A stretch of 64,000 bases of DNA from JACVRW01 sp963812915 (GCA_963812915.1 CAWEXB010000009.1:1-64000), one strand, 5' to 3'. Shown: positions 35,971-44,807, numbered from the stretch's first letter. The notes: generated by a model from the sequence alone, not told the origin. Program-made: numbers and translations.

Positions 35971-36864
35971 ATGATTGCGACCGCCTCGATCCTTGCCGAC
36001 TTCTGGAACGACCAGCTTGTCGCTCACGATCGCCAAGCGCTCTTCCTGGTGCTCGTTGCCTTCGTCGGCTCGTTCGCTTTCATCCGCCTGAGCGCACGTT
36101 TGGGACGCAGTCCGCGCGTCCCTTGGTGGCCGGGGAGCGTCGTGACCGACGGCGGCGTGCACCTCCATCACCTGGTGTGGGGAATCTGTCTGATGCTTGC
36201 GGGTGGAGCGGCCGGGTTCGCTCTGTTCGACTCGAGTCCGGGGCTCGAGGTCTGCGCCTGTGTGTTCGGGATCGGCGCGGGGCTCACGATCGACGAGTTC
36301 GCCCTTTGGGTCTATCTCGATGACGTCTACTGGGCCAAGGAGGGGCGCAGTTCGATCGACGCGGCGGTGATCGCCGCCGGGGTGATGCTGCTCGTGTTGC
36401 TCGGCGGGCGACCATTCGAGGTAGCCGCGGGGAGCACCGCCGAGGTCGTCGCCGGGACGATCGTCGGGCTTATCCTGCTCGCCCTTCCGGCAATCTGCTT
36501 CTTCAAGCAGCGAGTGCTGCACGGTGCGGTGGGATTGTTCCTTTTCCCGATTGCGGCCTACGGCGCCGTGCGGATCGGCAAGCCAGGATCGCCGTGGGCC
36601 AAGCGCTTCTACGACGAGCGCAACCCCGGTAAGCAGGCGAAAGCCGAGGAGCGCTTTCGGCGCAGCCGGCGCACCGAGCGATTCAAAGAGCGCTTTCGCG
36701 ACGCGGTCGGCGGAGAAACCAACGAGGTGTTCGAGTCGAAGCTCACCGAGCAAGCTGCGATAAGCGAGGCCGCCTCGAAGATTCACCGCCGGGCCGAGCG
36801 GCTGGCCGCAAACGCGAACCCGACGAGTGACCAGAAACCTGAGCCGGGAGCGAGGGATCTGTAA
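35971..36864 (+). CDS. Integral membrane protein with His-rich signature
   Basis: This 297-aa protein belongs to a conserved actinobacterial membrane family. The signature VHLHHLVWGICLMLAGG and IDEFALWVYLDDVYW mark membrane-embedded His and acidic residues that could bind a metal or substrate. About six membrane helices are followed by a long, charged cytoplasmic tail from about residue 205 (KRFYDERNPGKQAKAEERF), which is predicted helical. The function is unknown. It is a single gene, divergent from 35100-35762. Confidence 0.8.
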   Translation: MIATASILADFWNDQLVAHDRQALFLVLVAFVGSFAFIRLSARLGRSPRVPWWPGSVVTDGGVHLHHLVWGICLMLAGGAAGFALFDSSPGLEVCACVFGIGAGLTIDEFALWVYLDDVYWAKEGRSSIDAAVIAAGVMLLVLLGGRPFEVAAGSTAEVVAGTIVGLILLALPAICFFKQRVLHGAVGLFLFPIAAYGAVRIGKPGSPWAKRFYDERNPGKQAKAEERFRRSRRTERFKERFRDAVGGETNEVFESKLTEQAAISEAASKIHRRAERLAANANPTSDQKPEPGARDL

Positions 36865-37007
36865 TCGGCTCGCGGCACCGTTCGCCTCCCGCGGCGGCTG
36901 CTGGACGCATTAGGTCAGCGACAAGCGCGCTGTCGAGATGCGCGAATAGCAGCGGTCTCGCGCGGCATCGAGCTCGGTCTCCAAGGGCCGGCAGGAGCAC
37001 ACCCCTC

Positions 37008-37104
37008 GCAATGCTCCTCCTCGACGGGAGCGGGGCGGTCGCAGACCCGATCGCAGGCCGAAGGACGCCTGGGCCTGGTCCGGTGCGACAGCGCCGGCCG
37101 GTTA
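37008..37104 (+). repeat. Dispersed intergenic repeat (locus 4), long form
   Basis: It reads GCAATGCTCCTCCTCGACGG, then GAGCGGGG, ACGCCTGG and GTCCGG. It aligns with locus 3. The stem GCTCC/GGAGC can form. The minus strand reads PVEEEHCE. It lies in 36865-37183, where no gene was seen. Confidence 0.65.
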
Positions 37105-37183
37105 GAGCCCGTCGCTGCTTCTGCCCTCACCAGCGATCACCGCTCCCTCGACTCGGTGAGCGAGCGGGGGTAGGCTCGTCTCG

Positions 37184-37369
37184 ATGATCAGACTGCTGCG
37201 CCTCGCGCTCCAAGTCGTTCTGTTCTTCCTCTTGCTTTCGCTGCTGGTGGCAGTCGCCTCCGGGCACACCGGCACCGTCGAGAAGGTTGCGCTGGCCGCC
37301 GCTGGCGCCGTGCTTGTGTGGCTCGCGTCACGCGTGCGGCGGATCGGCGCGCCGGTGCATCAGGCGTAG
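37184..37369 (+). CDS. Small membrane protein, two helices
   Basis: This 61-aa protein has two clear hydrophobic segments (LALQVVLFFLLLSLLVAVA and VALAAAGAVLVWLAS) joined by a short polar turn (SGHTGTVEK) and a basic C-terminus (RVRRIG). No family is recognised. ATG at 37184 is the only sensible start. It lies between two dispersed repeats. Confidence 0.6.
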   Translation: MIRLLRLALQVVLFFLLLSLLVAVASGHTGTVEKVALAAAGAVLVWLASRVRRIGAPVHQA

Positions 37370-37481
37370 CCAGCGCGTCGACGACCGCTGCCGCGGCCAC
37401 TCCCGCCTTCGCCCGGACGCGAGCGTTTCCCAGATCATGCCGCACGGGCCGCTCGGGACGACTACCAACGAGCGCAGCGCG

Positions 37482-37611
37482 ACGGTGCTGCACCTCGACG
37501 AATCCGAGAGCGCCGCCGGAGCGGATCGCGCGCCCGTAGACAGCTCCCTCTCGTCCGCTGCGAGCATCTGCGGCTAGACGATGAGGCGCTCGCATTCACG
37601 CGAGCAGCGAA
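37482..37611 (+). repeat. Dispersed intergenic repeat (locus 5) with extra 50-bp block
   Basis: The core is GACGGTGCTGCACCTCGACG; the minus strand reads FVEVQHRR. A second block at 37552-37600 (containing GAGCATCTGCGGC and GCGCTCGCATTCACG) is the reverse complement of 39446-39496 at locus 6, with about 85 percent identity. In that block the plus strand reads CEHLRLDDEALAFTRAA. Confidence 0.7.
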
Positions 37612-37679
37612 AGCCCTCTGCCAGGAGGATCTCCGCTCGACTTTCCGTCCGTCGTCGCGAGAGACGAATCGGGCATCGA

Positions 37680-39386
37680 CTACTGGACCCGCGGCGCTGC
37701 CTTCATGGCGGGGTGCCCGGCTTCCAGCTGGTCCAATGCGAAGAGGCTGTGGACGAGTTGGATCGCGATCGACCCCTCTCCGACCGCAGAGGCCACGCGC
37801 TTGACGGACCCATGCCGCACATCGCCCGATGCGAAAACGCCCGGCATGCTCGTTTCGAGCAGTGACGGGCGGCGCTCGAGCGGCCATCTGTGATCGTCTG
37901 GGATATCGGCGCCCGTAAGCAGGAACCCCTGCCCGTCCCTCGCTATCCCTTCGGGCAGCCAATCGGTCCGCGGCCGCGCCCCGATTAGCACGAATAGCCC
38001 ATCGGCGGCGACGGTCTCGGATTCTCCGGTCGCGTCCGTGCGGAGCTCCAGGTACTGGAGTCGCCCGTCGCCTCCACCACCGACGACCTCGGTGCCCACG
38101 CGGACCTCCACGTTCGGCGTCCCCTCCAACTCATGCACGAGATAGTGCGACATCCCGGCGCCGAGCGACTGAGCACGCACCACGAGCGTGACCTGGCGGG
38201 CATAGTCCGCCAGGTGCAGCGCTGCTTGTCCCACTGAGTTGGCGCCGCCGACGATGTATGCGTCCTTGCCGGCCATCGCGGGAGCCTCCGCGGCCGGACC
38301 GCCATAGAAGACCCCGGCGCCGTTCAGGGATTCGAGCGCGGGGACGCCCAACCGGCGGTAGGCGGCGCCCACGGCGAGGATCACCGCGCGGGCGCTGACG
38401 CGCCGGCCGCCGGAGAGGGTCACCCGGAGCCGGTCACGAACACGACTGAGGTCGGTCACCCCATGCATGAAGGTGAAGTTCGCTCCGAACACCCACGCCT
38501 GGTCGTAGGCCTGCTGAGCGAGCCGCCTCCCGCTGATGCCACGCGGGAACCCCAGGTAGTTGCGGATCAGCGAGCTCGAGGTGGCCTGTCCACCGATCCC
38601 GCCCTCGTCGACCACCAAGACGCTCAGGCCTTCGGATGCGCCATAGACCGCTGCCGAAAGGCCAGCCGGTCCGGCACCGACGATGACCACGTCGTACTCG
38701 GCCCCCTCATGGTCGATCGAGGCGCCGGTGGCGTCTGCGATCTCCCTGTTCGTCGGGTCGCTCAGGACCTGACCGTCGGGGAGGACTATGAGTGGAAGCG
38801 GTGCCCAACGCCCCACCTTGGCAAGTACGCTCCGACCCTCCCTCGAATCGCTCAGATAGAAGGCGTGCGGGATCGCGCAGCGCTGCAGCGTGTCCCTCAA
38901 CTCGTGCGCTCTGCCCGCCGAGTCCTCGCCTACGATGCGGACGGTCTGCGGAGCGATGCGCCGAGCCTCTGTCCACTCGAGCAGGAAGCTCGAGATGGCG
39001 CTGTGAAACAACTCGTCCGGCGAGACCGCGGGCCTGAGCAGGAAGTAGTCGATCCGCCCCAGGGCCATCGAGTCGAAGATCGCCTTGGCCATTGGCCGAT
39101 CGCCCCACTCCCCCCAAGCAACCAGCAGGGCACGCTTGGCGTGCGGGTGGAGCTGATGCGCCCGCTCGAGCAGCTCGCCTCCGGTCGTTTCGGGGAGCCA
39201 TTGCCCAGCCAGCACCAAGGCGACCTCTTCACCGGCATCCGACAGCCGGGTGAGGGTCGCAATCGCCTCGACCGGCGAGGGTGTGCAGATGACCCGGTAG
39301 CTACCTGCGTAGCGGCTATGCAGCTCCCGCTCGACCGCGCCCAGCGAAGAATCGGCGTCGACGGCTAAGAGCGCGGGGGCGGACAT
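37680..39386 (-). CDS. Pseudo-receiver/thioredoxin reductase-like FAD oxidoreductase
   Basis: This 568-aa fusion starts with a receiver-like domain at 1-140, in which the phosphorylated Asp is replaced by Gly61 (LVLAGQWLPETTGG), so ordinary phosphorylation is impossible. Residues about 147-220 look like a glutaredoxin-type fold with one Cys. Residues 230-560 form a TrxR-like flavoprotein: FAD motif IVGAGPAGLSAA, NADPH motif GGANSVGQAAL, C-terminal FAD segment VFASGDVRHGSVKR. The redox CxxC of TrxR is absent (GVFYGGPAAEAP instead). ATG at 39386 is chosen; the frame upstream overlaps a repeat. It probably reduces an unknown partner. Confidence 0.88.
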   Translation of the reverse strand: MSAPALLAVDADSSLGAVERELHSRYAGSYRVICTPSPVEAIATLTRLSDAGEEVALVLAGQWLPETTGGELLERAHQLHPHAKRALLVAWGEWGDRPMAKAIFDSMALGRIDYFLLRPAVSPDELFHSAISSFLLEWTEARRIAPQTVRIVGEDSAGRAHELRDTLQRCAIPHAFYLSDSREGRSVLAKVGRWAPLPLIVLPDGQVLSDPTNREIADATGASIDHEGAEYDVVIVGAGPAGLSAAVYGASEGLSVLVVDEGGIGGQATSSSLIRNYLGFPRGISGRRLAQQAYDQAWVFGANFTFMHGVTDLSRVRDRLRVTLSGGRRVSARAVILAVGAAYRRLGVPALESLNGAGVFYGGPAAEAPAMAGKDAYIVGGANSVGQAALHLADYARQVTLVVRAQSLGAGMSHYLVHELEGTPNVEVRVGTEVVGGGGDGRLQYLELRTDATGESETVAADGLFVLIGARPRTDWLPEGIARDGQGFLLTGADIPDDHRWPLERRPSLLETSMPGVFASGDVRHGSVKRVASAVGEGSIAIQLVHSLFALDQLEAGHPAMKAAPRVQ

Positions 39387-39445
39387 ACGAGGCTCAAACA
39401 CTCTAGTGCGCGGGTGTAGGAGCCCCCTTGACGCTTCCGCATTGC

Positions 39446-39560
39446 GCGTGAATGCGAGCGCTTCACCGTCTGGCCGCAGATGCTCGCAGGGGACGACGAG
39501 CAGCGGCACGAGCCGAGAGTGCTGCTCCTCGACGATGGCAGGAGCGACGGCCTCGCGCTC
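39446..39560 (+). repeat. Dispersed intergenic repeat (locus 6) with extra 50-bp block
   Basis: The block at 39446-39496 mirrors 37552-37600. The core at 39516 reads GTGCTGCTCCTCGACGAT, then GGCAGGAGCGAC; GCTCCT pairs with AGGAGC. The minus strand reads IVEEQHSR and then CEHLRPDGEALAFTR. It lies just upstream of the flavoprotein gene, in 39387-39676. Confidence 0.7.
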
Positions 39561-39676
39561 GCCTTTCGCAAGGTCAAGCAGCGGCGAGGCCGCCGATCGC
39601 ATGCAGGCGCACGGATGCTGTTCGTCCATTCGGACGGCCGAGGGGAGGAGCGGTCGTCTCCTTTGGGGCGAGATGG

Positions 39677-40018
39677 TTAGCGACCGTTGCCAAATGCGGT
39701 TGCCTGCTCTTCGCGAGTGTGTGACGCGATCGTCTCCACGTGGCGCCTCTCATTCGGGCTCAGCCCGGACGTACAGACTGGGCCCGTGCTGGAGGTGCCC
39801 GCGCCGAAGCCGGGGGCCAGCCGCGCCGGCGCGAGCGAGCTGGTCGCCTGCACGTACGCGCTCTCGTGCGCGACGGATTGCGTCGTTTTCTCGTTGCTGC
39901 CGAAGTCGATCGCCAGCAGGGCGGAGGCGCTGGCGGCCGCAAGGCAGCAGCGGCGATCGCGAACAGCCGCCTGCGCCTCGCTCGGATCGGCATCGACACG
40001 GTTGTCGGAGTTGTTCAT
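39677..40018 (-). CDS. Small hypothetical protein, possibly exported
   Basis: This 113-aa frame starts with ATG behind AAAGGAGAAGCCCC, a strong ribosome site. The hydrophobic stretch CCLAAASASALLAIDFG near residue 24 could be a signal or anchor. The remainder is Ser/Thr/Ala-rich without a domain. The ribosome site is the best evidence. No family is recognised. Confidence 0.5.
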   Translation of the reverse strand: MNNSDNRVDADPSEAQAAVRDRRCCLAAASASALLAIDFGSNEKTTQSVAHESAYVQATSSLAPARLAPGFGAGTSSTGPVCTSGLSPNERRHVETIASHTREEQATAFGNGR

Positions 40019-40293
40019 GGGGCTTCTCCTTTTGTGGGTCCGACGGCTACGGCCGGAGCGATCCGGTCGAACCACAGGTCCGCCCGCCGGTTCGCCTCGG
40101 TGATCTCCGGTCTCGGAGACCCCTTCGAGCTGGCAGAAGCGGGACTCGTCCCGCGCCACGATGGTCGAGCGGAGGTAGCGCACCTGAGAGCCCTCGCCCC
40201 GCCGCAGCTGCTCGGTTGCGCGCGCTTGCCGGCCTCCAGGGTCTCCTGGTCCTCCCACCGAGGAGGCGATCGCTCAGAGACTCCGAGGCGTTC

Positions 40294-40593
40294 TCAGTCC
40301 GGGGCTCCGACCAGCAGGAAGAGGAGGACTGAGAGCACGGCGAGCGCCGCTACGGCGACGGCGGCGGTGGCCATTCGTGTGCCCTTGGCTCCGCGGAGGC
40401 GGGAACGGGCTTGCAGGCCGAGAACGATCGCGGCGATTCCGATTCCGGTCCCGGCAATGCCGGCGATTGCGGACAGGTCCCAGCTGATTGTCACGCCTGG
40501 GATCGAGAGCAGCGCGAGCGCGAGGGCGAGCCCGGGGCGCGCTGTGGCGCTCGGGGCGAGGTCGACGGCGGGTCGTGCGGAGCGGGTGGACAT
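40294..40593 (-). CDS. DUF4190-like small membrane protein
   Basis: This 99-aa protein has two or three hydrophobic segments (GLALALALLSIPGVTISW, IAGIAGTGIGIAAIVLGLQA, AVAVAALAVLSVLLFLLV) and the basic connector RSRLRGAKGTRM, which resembles DUF4190-type membrane proteins. ATG follows AGGAGGAACC. The function is unknown. It lies downstream of the response regulator on the same strand. Confidence 0.7.
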   Translation of the reverse strand: MSTRSARPAVDLAPSATARPGLALALALLSIPGVTISWDLSAIAGIAGTGIGIAAIVLGLQARSRLRGAKGTRMATAAVAVAALAVLSVLLFLLVGAPD

Positions 40594-40686
40594 GGTTCCT
40601 CCTGGTGGTTCGCTGGTTGCCGAACGAACCTAGGCGCGGGCCAGCCGTCACACATCGGCGTGGATACTCGTCTTGCGTAAGCGCTA

Positions 40687-41340
40687 CTACTGAGCCTTGG
40701 CCGCGGTTAGGTGGGCGAGCACGGCGAGCACCCGCCGGTGAGCATCGCCGCTCTCGGCAATCGAGAGCTTCATCAGCACGTGGCGCACGTGAGCTTCGAC
40801 GGTACGCTCGCTTAGAACGAGGCGTTTGGCGATGCCGGCGTTGGTGAGACCTTCCGCCATCAGCTCGAGCACTTCGCGCTCGCGTCCCGAGAGCTCCGCG
40901 AGCGGGTCATCGGCAGCGCTTGCCGGGGACACGAGGCTCGCGATCACCCGAGGGTCGAGCGCCGAGCCGCCCCTGGCCACGCGCTCTGCCGCCGCCAGGA
41001 ACTCTGCGACCTCGAGCACGCGTTGCTTGAGCAGGTAGCCGAAGCCGCCAAGGCTGACGAGGTCGACCGCGTGCGCGGTCTCGATGTACTGGGAGAGCAC
41101 GAGCACGCCGAGGTCCGGGTGCGCCTGCTTGATCTGCTCTGCGGCGCGCGCTCCCTCGTCTGTGAACGAGGGCGGCATGCGCACGTCTATGACCACGAGG
41201 TCCGGGCGGTGCCCGGCGATCGTCGCCGCCAGGTGCTGGGCGTCGGTGAGCGACGCGACGACCTCGTGCCCGCCGTCCTCGAAGAGGCGCGCCAGGCCTT
41301 CGCGCAGGAGCACCTCGTCCTCTGCGATGACTACTCGCAC
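40687..41340 (-). CDS. NarL/LuxR-family response regulator
   Basis: This 217-aa protein has a receiver domain at 1-120 with the acidic pair AEDE, phosphorylation site Asp52 (VVIDVRMPP) and Lys105 (GYLLKQR). A GerE HTH follows at about 150-210 (LSGREREVLELMAEGLTNAG, then SERTVEAHVRHVLMKL). The GTG start at 41340 overlaps the kinase stop by ten bases, so the pair is translationally coupled. It controls unknown genes, perhaps the neighbouring lipoprotein. Confidence 0.94.
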   Translation of the reverse strand: MRVVIAEDEVLLREGLARLFEDGGHEVVASLTDAQHLAATIAGHRPDLVVIDVRMPPSFTDEGARAAEQIKQAHPDLGVLVLSQYIETAHAVDLVSLGGFGYLLKQRVLEVAEFLAAAERVARGGSALDPRVIASLVSPASAADDPLAELSGREREVLELMAEGLTNAGIAKRLVLSERTVEAHVRHVLMKLSIAESGDAHRRVLAVLAHLTAAKAQ

Positions 41341-43331
41341 GGCAGCTCGGCGGTGAGCGTGGTGCCACCGCCCGGCTCGCTCTCGACCGCGAGCGTGCCC
41401 CGATGGGCCTCGGCTCGGTCCGAGAGGCCTCGCAACCCGGACCCGCGGTAAGCGGAGGCGCCGCCGACGCCGTCGTCGGTGACAGTGATTACGAGACTCC
41501 CGTTCAGGTGCTCGGCGCTCAATGTGACCTGCCCGGCGCTCGCATGCTTGACGGCATTGGTCAGTCCTTCGCTGGCGATGAAGTAGGCCGCGGCCTCGAG
41601 CTCTTGGGGAAAGCGTTCTCCGCTCGCCTTGACCTCGACGGGCAGCGAGGCGCGGGCGGCAAGCTCCCGGAGGGCGGGGGTGAGCCCTTCGTCGAGCTGC
41701 GCCGGCCGAACCCCCCGTGCCAGCTCCTGTAGCTCCTCGATCGCGACTTCGATCCCCGTCACCGCGCCGTCGATCGATGCACTGACCTTGTCCGGCGAGA
41801 CGCCGAGCTCGTGCTGGGCGTGACGCAGCGCGAGGCCGATCGTGATGAGCCGCTGCTGCGCGCCGTCGTGCAGGTCGCGCTCGAGCCGCCGCCGCTCCTC
41901 GTACCCGGCGGACACGATTCGGGCGCGCGAGGCCTCGACCTCGTCGAGCTGTCGGCGCAGCTCGACGTGGAGCCGGGCGATCTCGATCGCAAGCCCGGCG
42001 GCCTCGACAACCTCTTCCAGCAATCCCGGTCGCTCCTCGTCGATCGGGTCATGCAGCACCAACCCGAGCGGGAGCCCGGCGCGCGCGACGGGCGTACACA
42101 AGCGATCGTCCTCCTCGTGGTCGCTGCGCGGGTGCCCACGGGCATCGACGTAGAGCTGACTCTTGGGAAGGAAGAACCGCAGCTCGAGCCGGGGATCGGA
42201 GAGCACCTCCCGCAGCACCGGCTCGATCGCTTCGGGCTCAGCCCTCCCGGCGCGCAGATCCTCGAGGAAGGCCGCGATCTGGTGACGCGCGTCGTAGCGG
42301 GCGCGGCTGAAGCGGCGGTCGACCGCATCCTGCACGCGGCGCGCGCAGGGGCCGGAAGGCGACCGCCACCAGTAGCGTCGCCACCGCGGTTGGCCAGGCC
42401 GAGCCGCTGCCGAGCGCGGTGCCCAGCAGCAAAGCGGTGGCGCCGTAGGTGGCGGCAAGCAGGAGGGTGAGCACGCCGTAGACGAGCGTGCGGTTGATGA
42501 GCCGGTCGATGTCGTAGAGGCGGTAGCGGAGAACCGCGACGCCGACCGAGGTGGGGATGGCTCCGAGCATGAAAAAGAAGAGAGAGTTGAAGACGTCCTT
42601 CTGCTCGACGCCGCCGGCGAGCAGCGCCCTCCGAGGCAGACCAGCAGCGTCGCCGGCACCAGCAGCGCCGTGTAGGCGACCCACTTCAGCTGCAGCCGCT
42701 CGATCCCGCGCGCTCGGCGAAAGCGCATGCGCACCGCCTGCGCGCCCGCGAGCAGGCTCGCGACCACACCGAGGAAGGCGAGCGGCCACAGCGCTCCGAG
42801 AGCGTCCGGCAGCGCGGGCAGCGGCCTGTCAACCCGCTCGTAGGGCGCTTCGAAAGGCTCGGCGTCGAAGAAGCTGAGGACAAGAAAAGCGGCGAACGAC
42901 ACCGCGGCGGCGGTCGCGACCCGCCGCCACCGCGGCGAGGGCAGGCGGCCGTCGGGAAATACGAAGGCAATCGCAATCAGGATCGCGAACAGCAGCGGCC
43001 AGGAAGACTGGTCCCAGAGGACCGCCCACGCGGCGCCGGGCAGCGCGTCCGGTCGCTCCTCGATGGCGTAGGCGGCGTAGGCCTGCGCGAAGCCGATGCT
43101 GGCGAGGACGAAGGCGTTGGCGAGCAACAGCCAGCCGATCGGATGACCCCGCCGCCGCACCACCACCAGCAGGCCAACGCCGATCGAAGCAAGCACTACC
43201 ACACCGGCGAGCGCCGTCTGCCACCACGGTTCCCCGTGCGAGCCGGCCAACGCGTCCAGGACCCAAGCGAGCACGCCGAGCACCACCGCACCAGCCGCCA
43301 GGACCCAGGGCCAGAAGGAGGACCTGCCCAC
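41331..43331 (-). CDS. NarL-type sensor histidine kinase with two compensating frameshifts
   Basis: The open frame encodes 666 aa, with N-terminal membrane helices, HisKA_3 (EERRRLERDLHDGAQQRLIT; phospho-His in RDLHDG) and HATPase_c (NAVKHASAG; DDGVGG; GSGLRGLSDR). The stretch between about 42345 and 42640 reads as Ser/Thr/Arg-rich nonsense in this frame, while the next frame gives the natural sequence (NSLFFFMLGAIPTSVGVAVL, RYRLYDIDRLINRTLVYGVL). Two opposite one-base shifts must therefore flank it. GTG at 43331 is the start. It partners with the overlapping response regulator. Confidence 0.88.
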   Translation of the reverse strand: MGRSSFWPWVLAAGAVVLGVLAWVLDALAGSHGEPWWQTALAGVVVLASIGVGLLVVVRRRGHPIGWLLLANAFVLASIGFAQAYAAYAIEERPDALPGAAWAVLWDQSSWPLLFAILIAIAFVFPDGRLPSPRWRRVATAAAVSFAAFLVLSFFDAEPFEAPYERVDRPLPALPDALGALWPLAFLGVVASLLAGAQAVRMRFRRARGIERLQLKWVAYTALLVPATLLVCLGGRCSPAASSRRTSSTLSSFSCSEPSPPRSASRFSATASTTSTGSSTARSSTACSPSCLPPPTAPPLCCWAPRSAAARPGQPRWRRYWWRSPSGPCARRVQDAVDRRFSRARYDARHQIAAFLEDLRAGRAEPEAIEPVLREVLSDPRLELRFFLPKSQLYVDARGHPRSDHEEDDRLCTPVARAGLPLGLVLHDPIDEERPGLLEEVVEAAGLAIEIARLHVELRRQLDEVEASRARIVSAGYEERRRLERDLHDGAQQRLITIGLALRHAQHELGVSPDKVSASIDGAVTGIEVAIEELQELARGVRPAQLDEGLTPALRELAARASLPVEVKASGERFPQELEAAAYFIASEGLTNAVKHASAGQVTLSAEHLNGSLVITVTDDGVGGASAYRGSGLRGLSDRAEAHRGTLAVESEPGGGTTLTAELPCE

Positions 43332-43457
43332 GGGCCCATCGTCTCAGCGCAAGGCTCCGGCGGCAACAGCGCTGGCACTTAAGCCGATTTGGTGGTGGCC
43401 CCGATGCGGCGCTGCCCGGCCCGAGCCTACGGTCCGCCCAACCGACAGGAGGACCGG

Positions 43458-43967
43458 ATGAGAGCCCCACGTTCCTTGACTACCGCCTTCTCGCTGGCCG
43501 CAGTCCTCGGCCTCGCCGCCTGCGGAGGAGACAATGAACCCAGCCTGTCCGAGCGCACCCTGAAGTTCACCGAGCGCGAGACCGACAACTTCGGTTTTAC
43601 GGACAGCCCGCCCAAGACCGAGATGGGGCGCGAAGGACCGAGAGAGTTCTCAAACGGGGACCAGCTCACGTTCTCGAGCGACCTGCTCGATCGCTCGGCA
43701 AGAGATCTCGGCGACCTCGACGTCACCTGCACCGTCACGCGACCCGGCGGCTTCCAGGACTCACACCAGAACTGCCAGGGCACAGCCACGCTCCCCGGCG
43801 GCACCATCGCACTCGCCCGCGGCGGGCGCGTGTTCGGCGGCGGCGACGCGAGCGGCGCCGTGGTCGGCGGCACCGCCGACTACGCCGGAGCCACGGGCGT
43901 CTTCTCAGAAACGGAGCAGAACGAGGGGCGCACGCAGTACACCATCGACCTCGTATTGCCCGAGTAG
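43458..43967 (+). CDS. Lipoprotein with allene oxide cyclase/dirigent-like barrel
   Basis: This 169-aa protein starts with a lipoprotein signal (AFSLAAVLGLAAC, lipobox Cys near residue 21). The mature part has the pattern LKFTERETDNFGFTD, VTCTVTRPGG and GGTADYAGATGVFSE, which resembles small AOC/dirigent-like beta-barrels common in actinobacterial exported proteins. ATG follows CAGGAGGACCGG. It is divergent from the two-component system and may be controlled by it. Confidence 0.8.
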   Translation: MRAPRSLTTAFSLAAVLGLAACGGDNEPSLSERTLKFTERETDNFGFTDSPPKTEMGREGPREFSNGDQLTFSSDLLDRSARDLGDLDVTCTVTRPGGFQDSHQNCQGTATLPGGTIALARGGRVFGGGDASGAVVGGTADYAGATGVFSETEQNEGRTQYTIDLVLPE

Positions 43968-44045
43968 CGGACGAGTCCAGATCCCGGCTGGGCGGTAAGG
44001 ACAAAGCGGGTTCGATCTGACAAAATAGGTCAACCGTTGTTGTCT

Positions 44046-44061
44046 GTCAATCTTTATTGAC
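44046..44061. promoter_or_regulatory. Probable MarR operator
   Basis: The perfect inverted repeat GTCAA-TCTTTA-TTGAC lies in an unusually AT-rich stretch 28 bases before the annotated start of the MarR gene. The spacing and size suit a MarR dimer; autoregulation is inferred. Confidence 0.55.
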
Positions 44062-44088
44062 TATCTTCCCGACCTTTCGATCCTGCTC

Positions 44089-44520
44089 GTGGCCGCGAAT
44101 CGCTGCCTGGTCGATCGCTTGCAGCGCGCAGCGCGGGAGGTCGGCGCGCACGACATGCGGCCGTCGTTCGGCTTCGTGATCCGCGCCGTCGCGGCCGAAG
44201 AGCCGACCGTGGGACGCCTGGCGGAACTGCTCGGCACCACCAAACAGGCCGCCAGCAAACTGAGCGACGACATGGTCGACCGCGGCTACCTCCTGCGGGC
44301 AACCGACCGCCGAGACCGGAGACGCACCCGGCTTCGCCTGGCCGCCAAGGGCCGCCGCGTGCACGAGCGCGCGCGGGCCGAGAGCATGGCCATCGAAAGC
44401 GAGCTCCGAACCGAGCTCGGTCACGCCGCGATCGACGGACTGCGCGACGGCCTACTGTCCTTTATCGAGCGAGAAGGCGCCCTCGCCGAGGTCGAGGCCC
44501 AAAGGTCACGACTGACCTGA
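44089..44520 (+). CDS. MarR-family transcriptional regulator
   Basis: This protein is about 143 aa, with the winged helix in VGRLAELLGTTKQAASKLSD, then DMVDRGYLLRATDRRDRRRT (wing). GTG at 44089 is annotated, but the frame stays open upstream through DYLPDLSILLVAANRC-like sequence without ATG, so the real N-terminus may be some 12 residues longer. The likely operator lies at 44046-44061. No co-transcribed target gene is obvious. Confidence 0.85.
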   Translation: MAANRCLVDRLQRAAREVGAHDMRPSFGFVIRAVAAEEPTVGRLAELLGTTKQAASKLSDDMVDRGYLLRATDRRDRRRTRLRLAAKGRRVHERARAESMAIESELRTELGHAAIDGLRDGLLSFIEREGALAEVEAQRSRLT

Positions 44521-44791
44521 CCAGCGGGAACCCCGGCACACTGGCCGACGGGTAGAGCGTGAGCACGCAGGGGATGCTGCAATGCGAGCAACACTCCCGG
44601 TGGAGCCACGATTGCCATCCGTCGCACGCTCCCGCTATCGCTAGCTGGGCGCCCTGCAGTGGTGGCGCTGAGGCGCGTCATGCCGCGCGACCGCTGACGC
44701 CTGGGCTCGGCTGCCCCACCCCGACGACCTCGCGCGGACACCGGCCAAGCATGGCCTGCGCCGCGAGGACGTTGGGGCTTCCTCATCCGCT

Positions 44792-44807
44792 GCTCCCGAA
44801 GGGGAGC
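44792..44807. terminator. Short hairpin downstream of the MarR gene
   Basis: A perfect six-base stem GCTCCC/GGGAGC with loop GAAG. It may be a terminator or a divergent copy of the dispersed hairpin repeat. The rest of 44521-44918 shows no gene. Confidence 0.4.

Noticed and set aside
39387..39629. An N-terminal extension of the flavoprotein to 39629
   Set aside because: The extension covers a dispersed repeat and has no ribosome site. ATG at 39386 gives the normal receiver-domain start.
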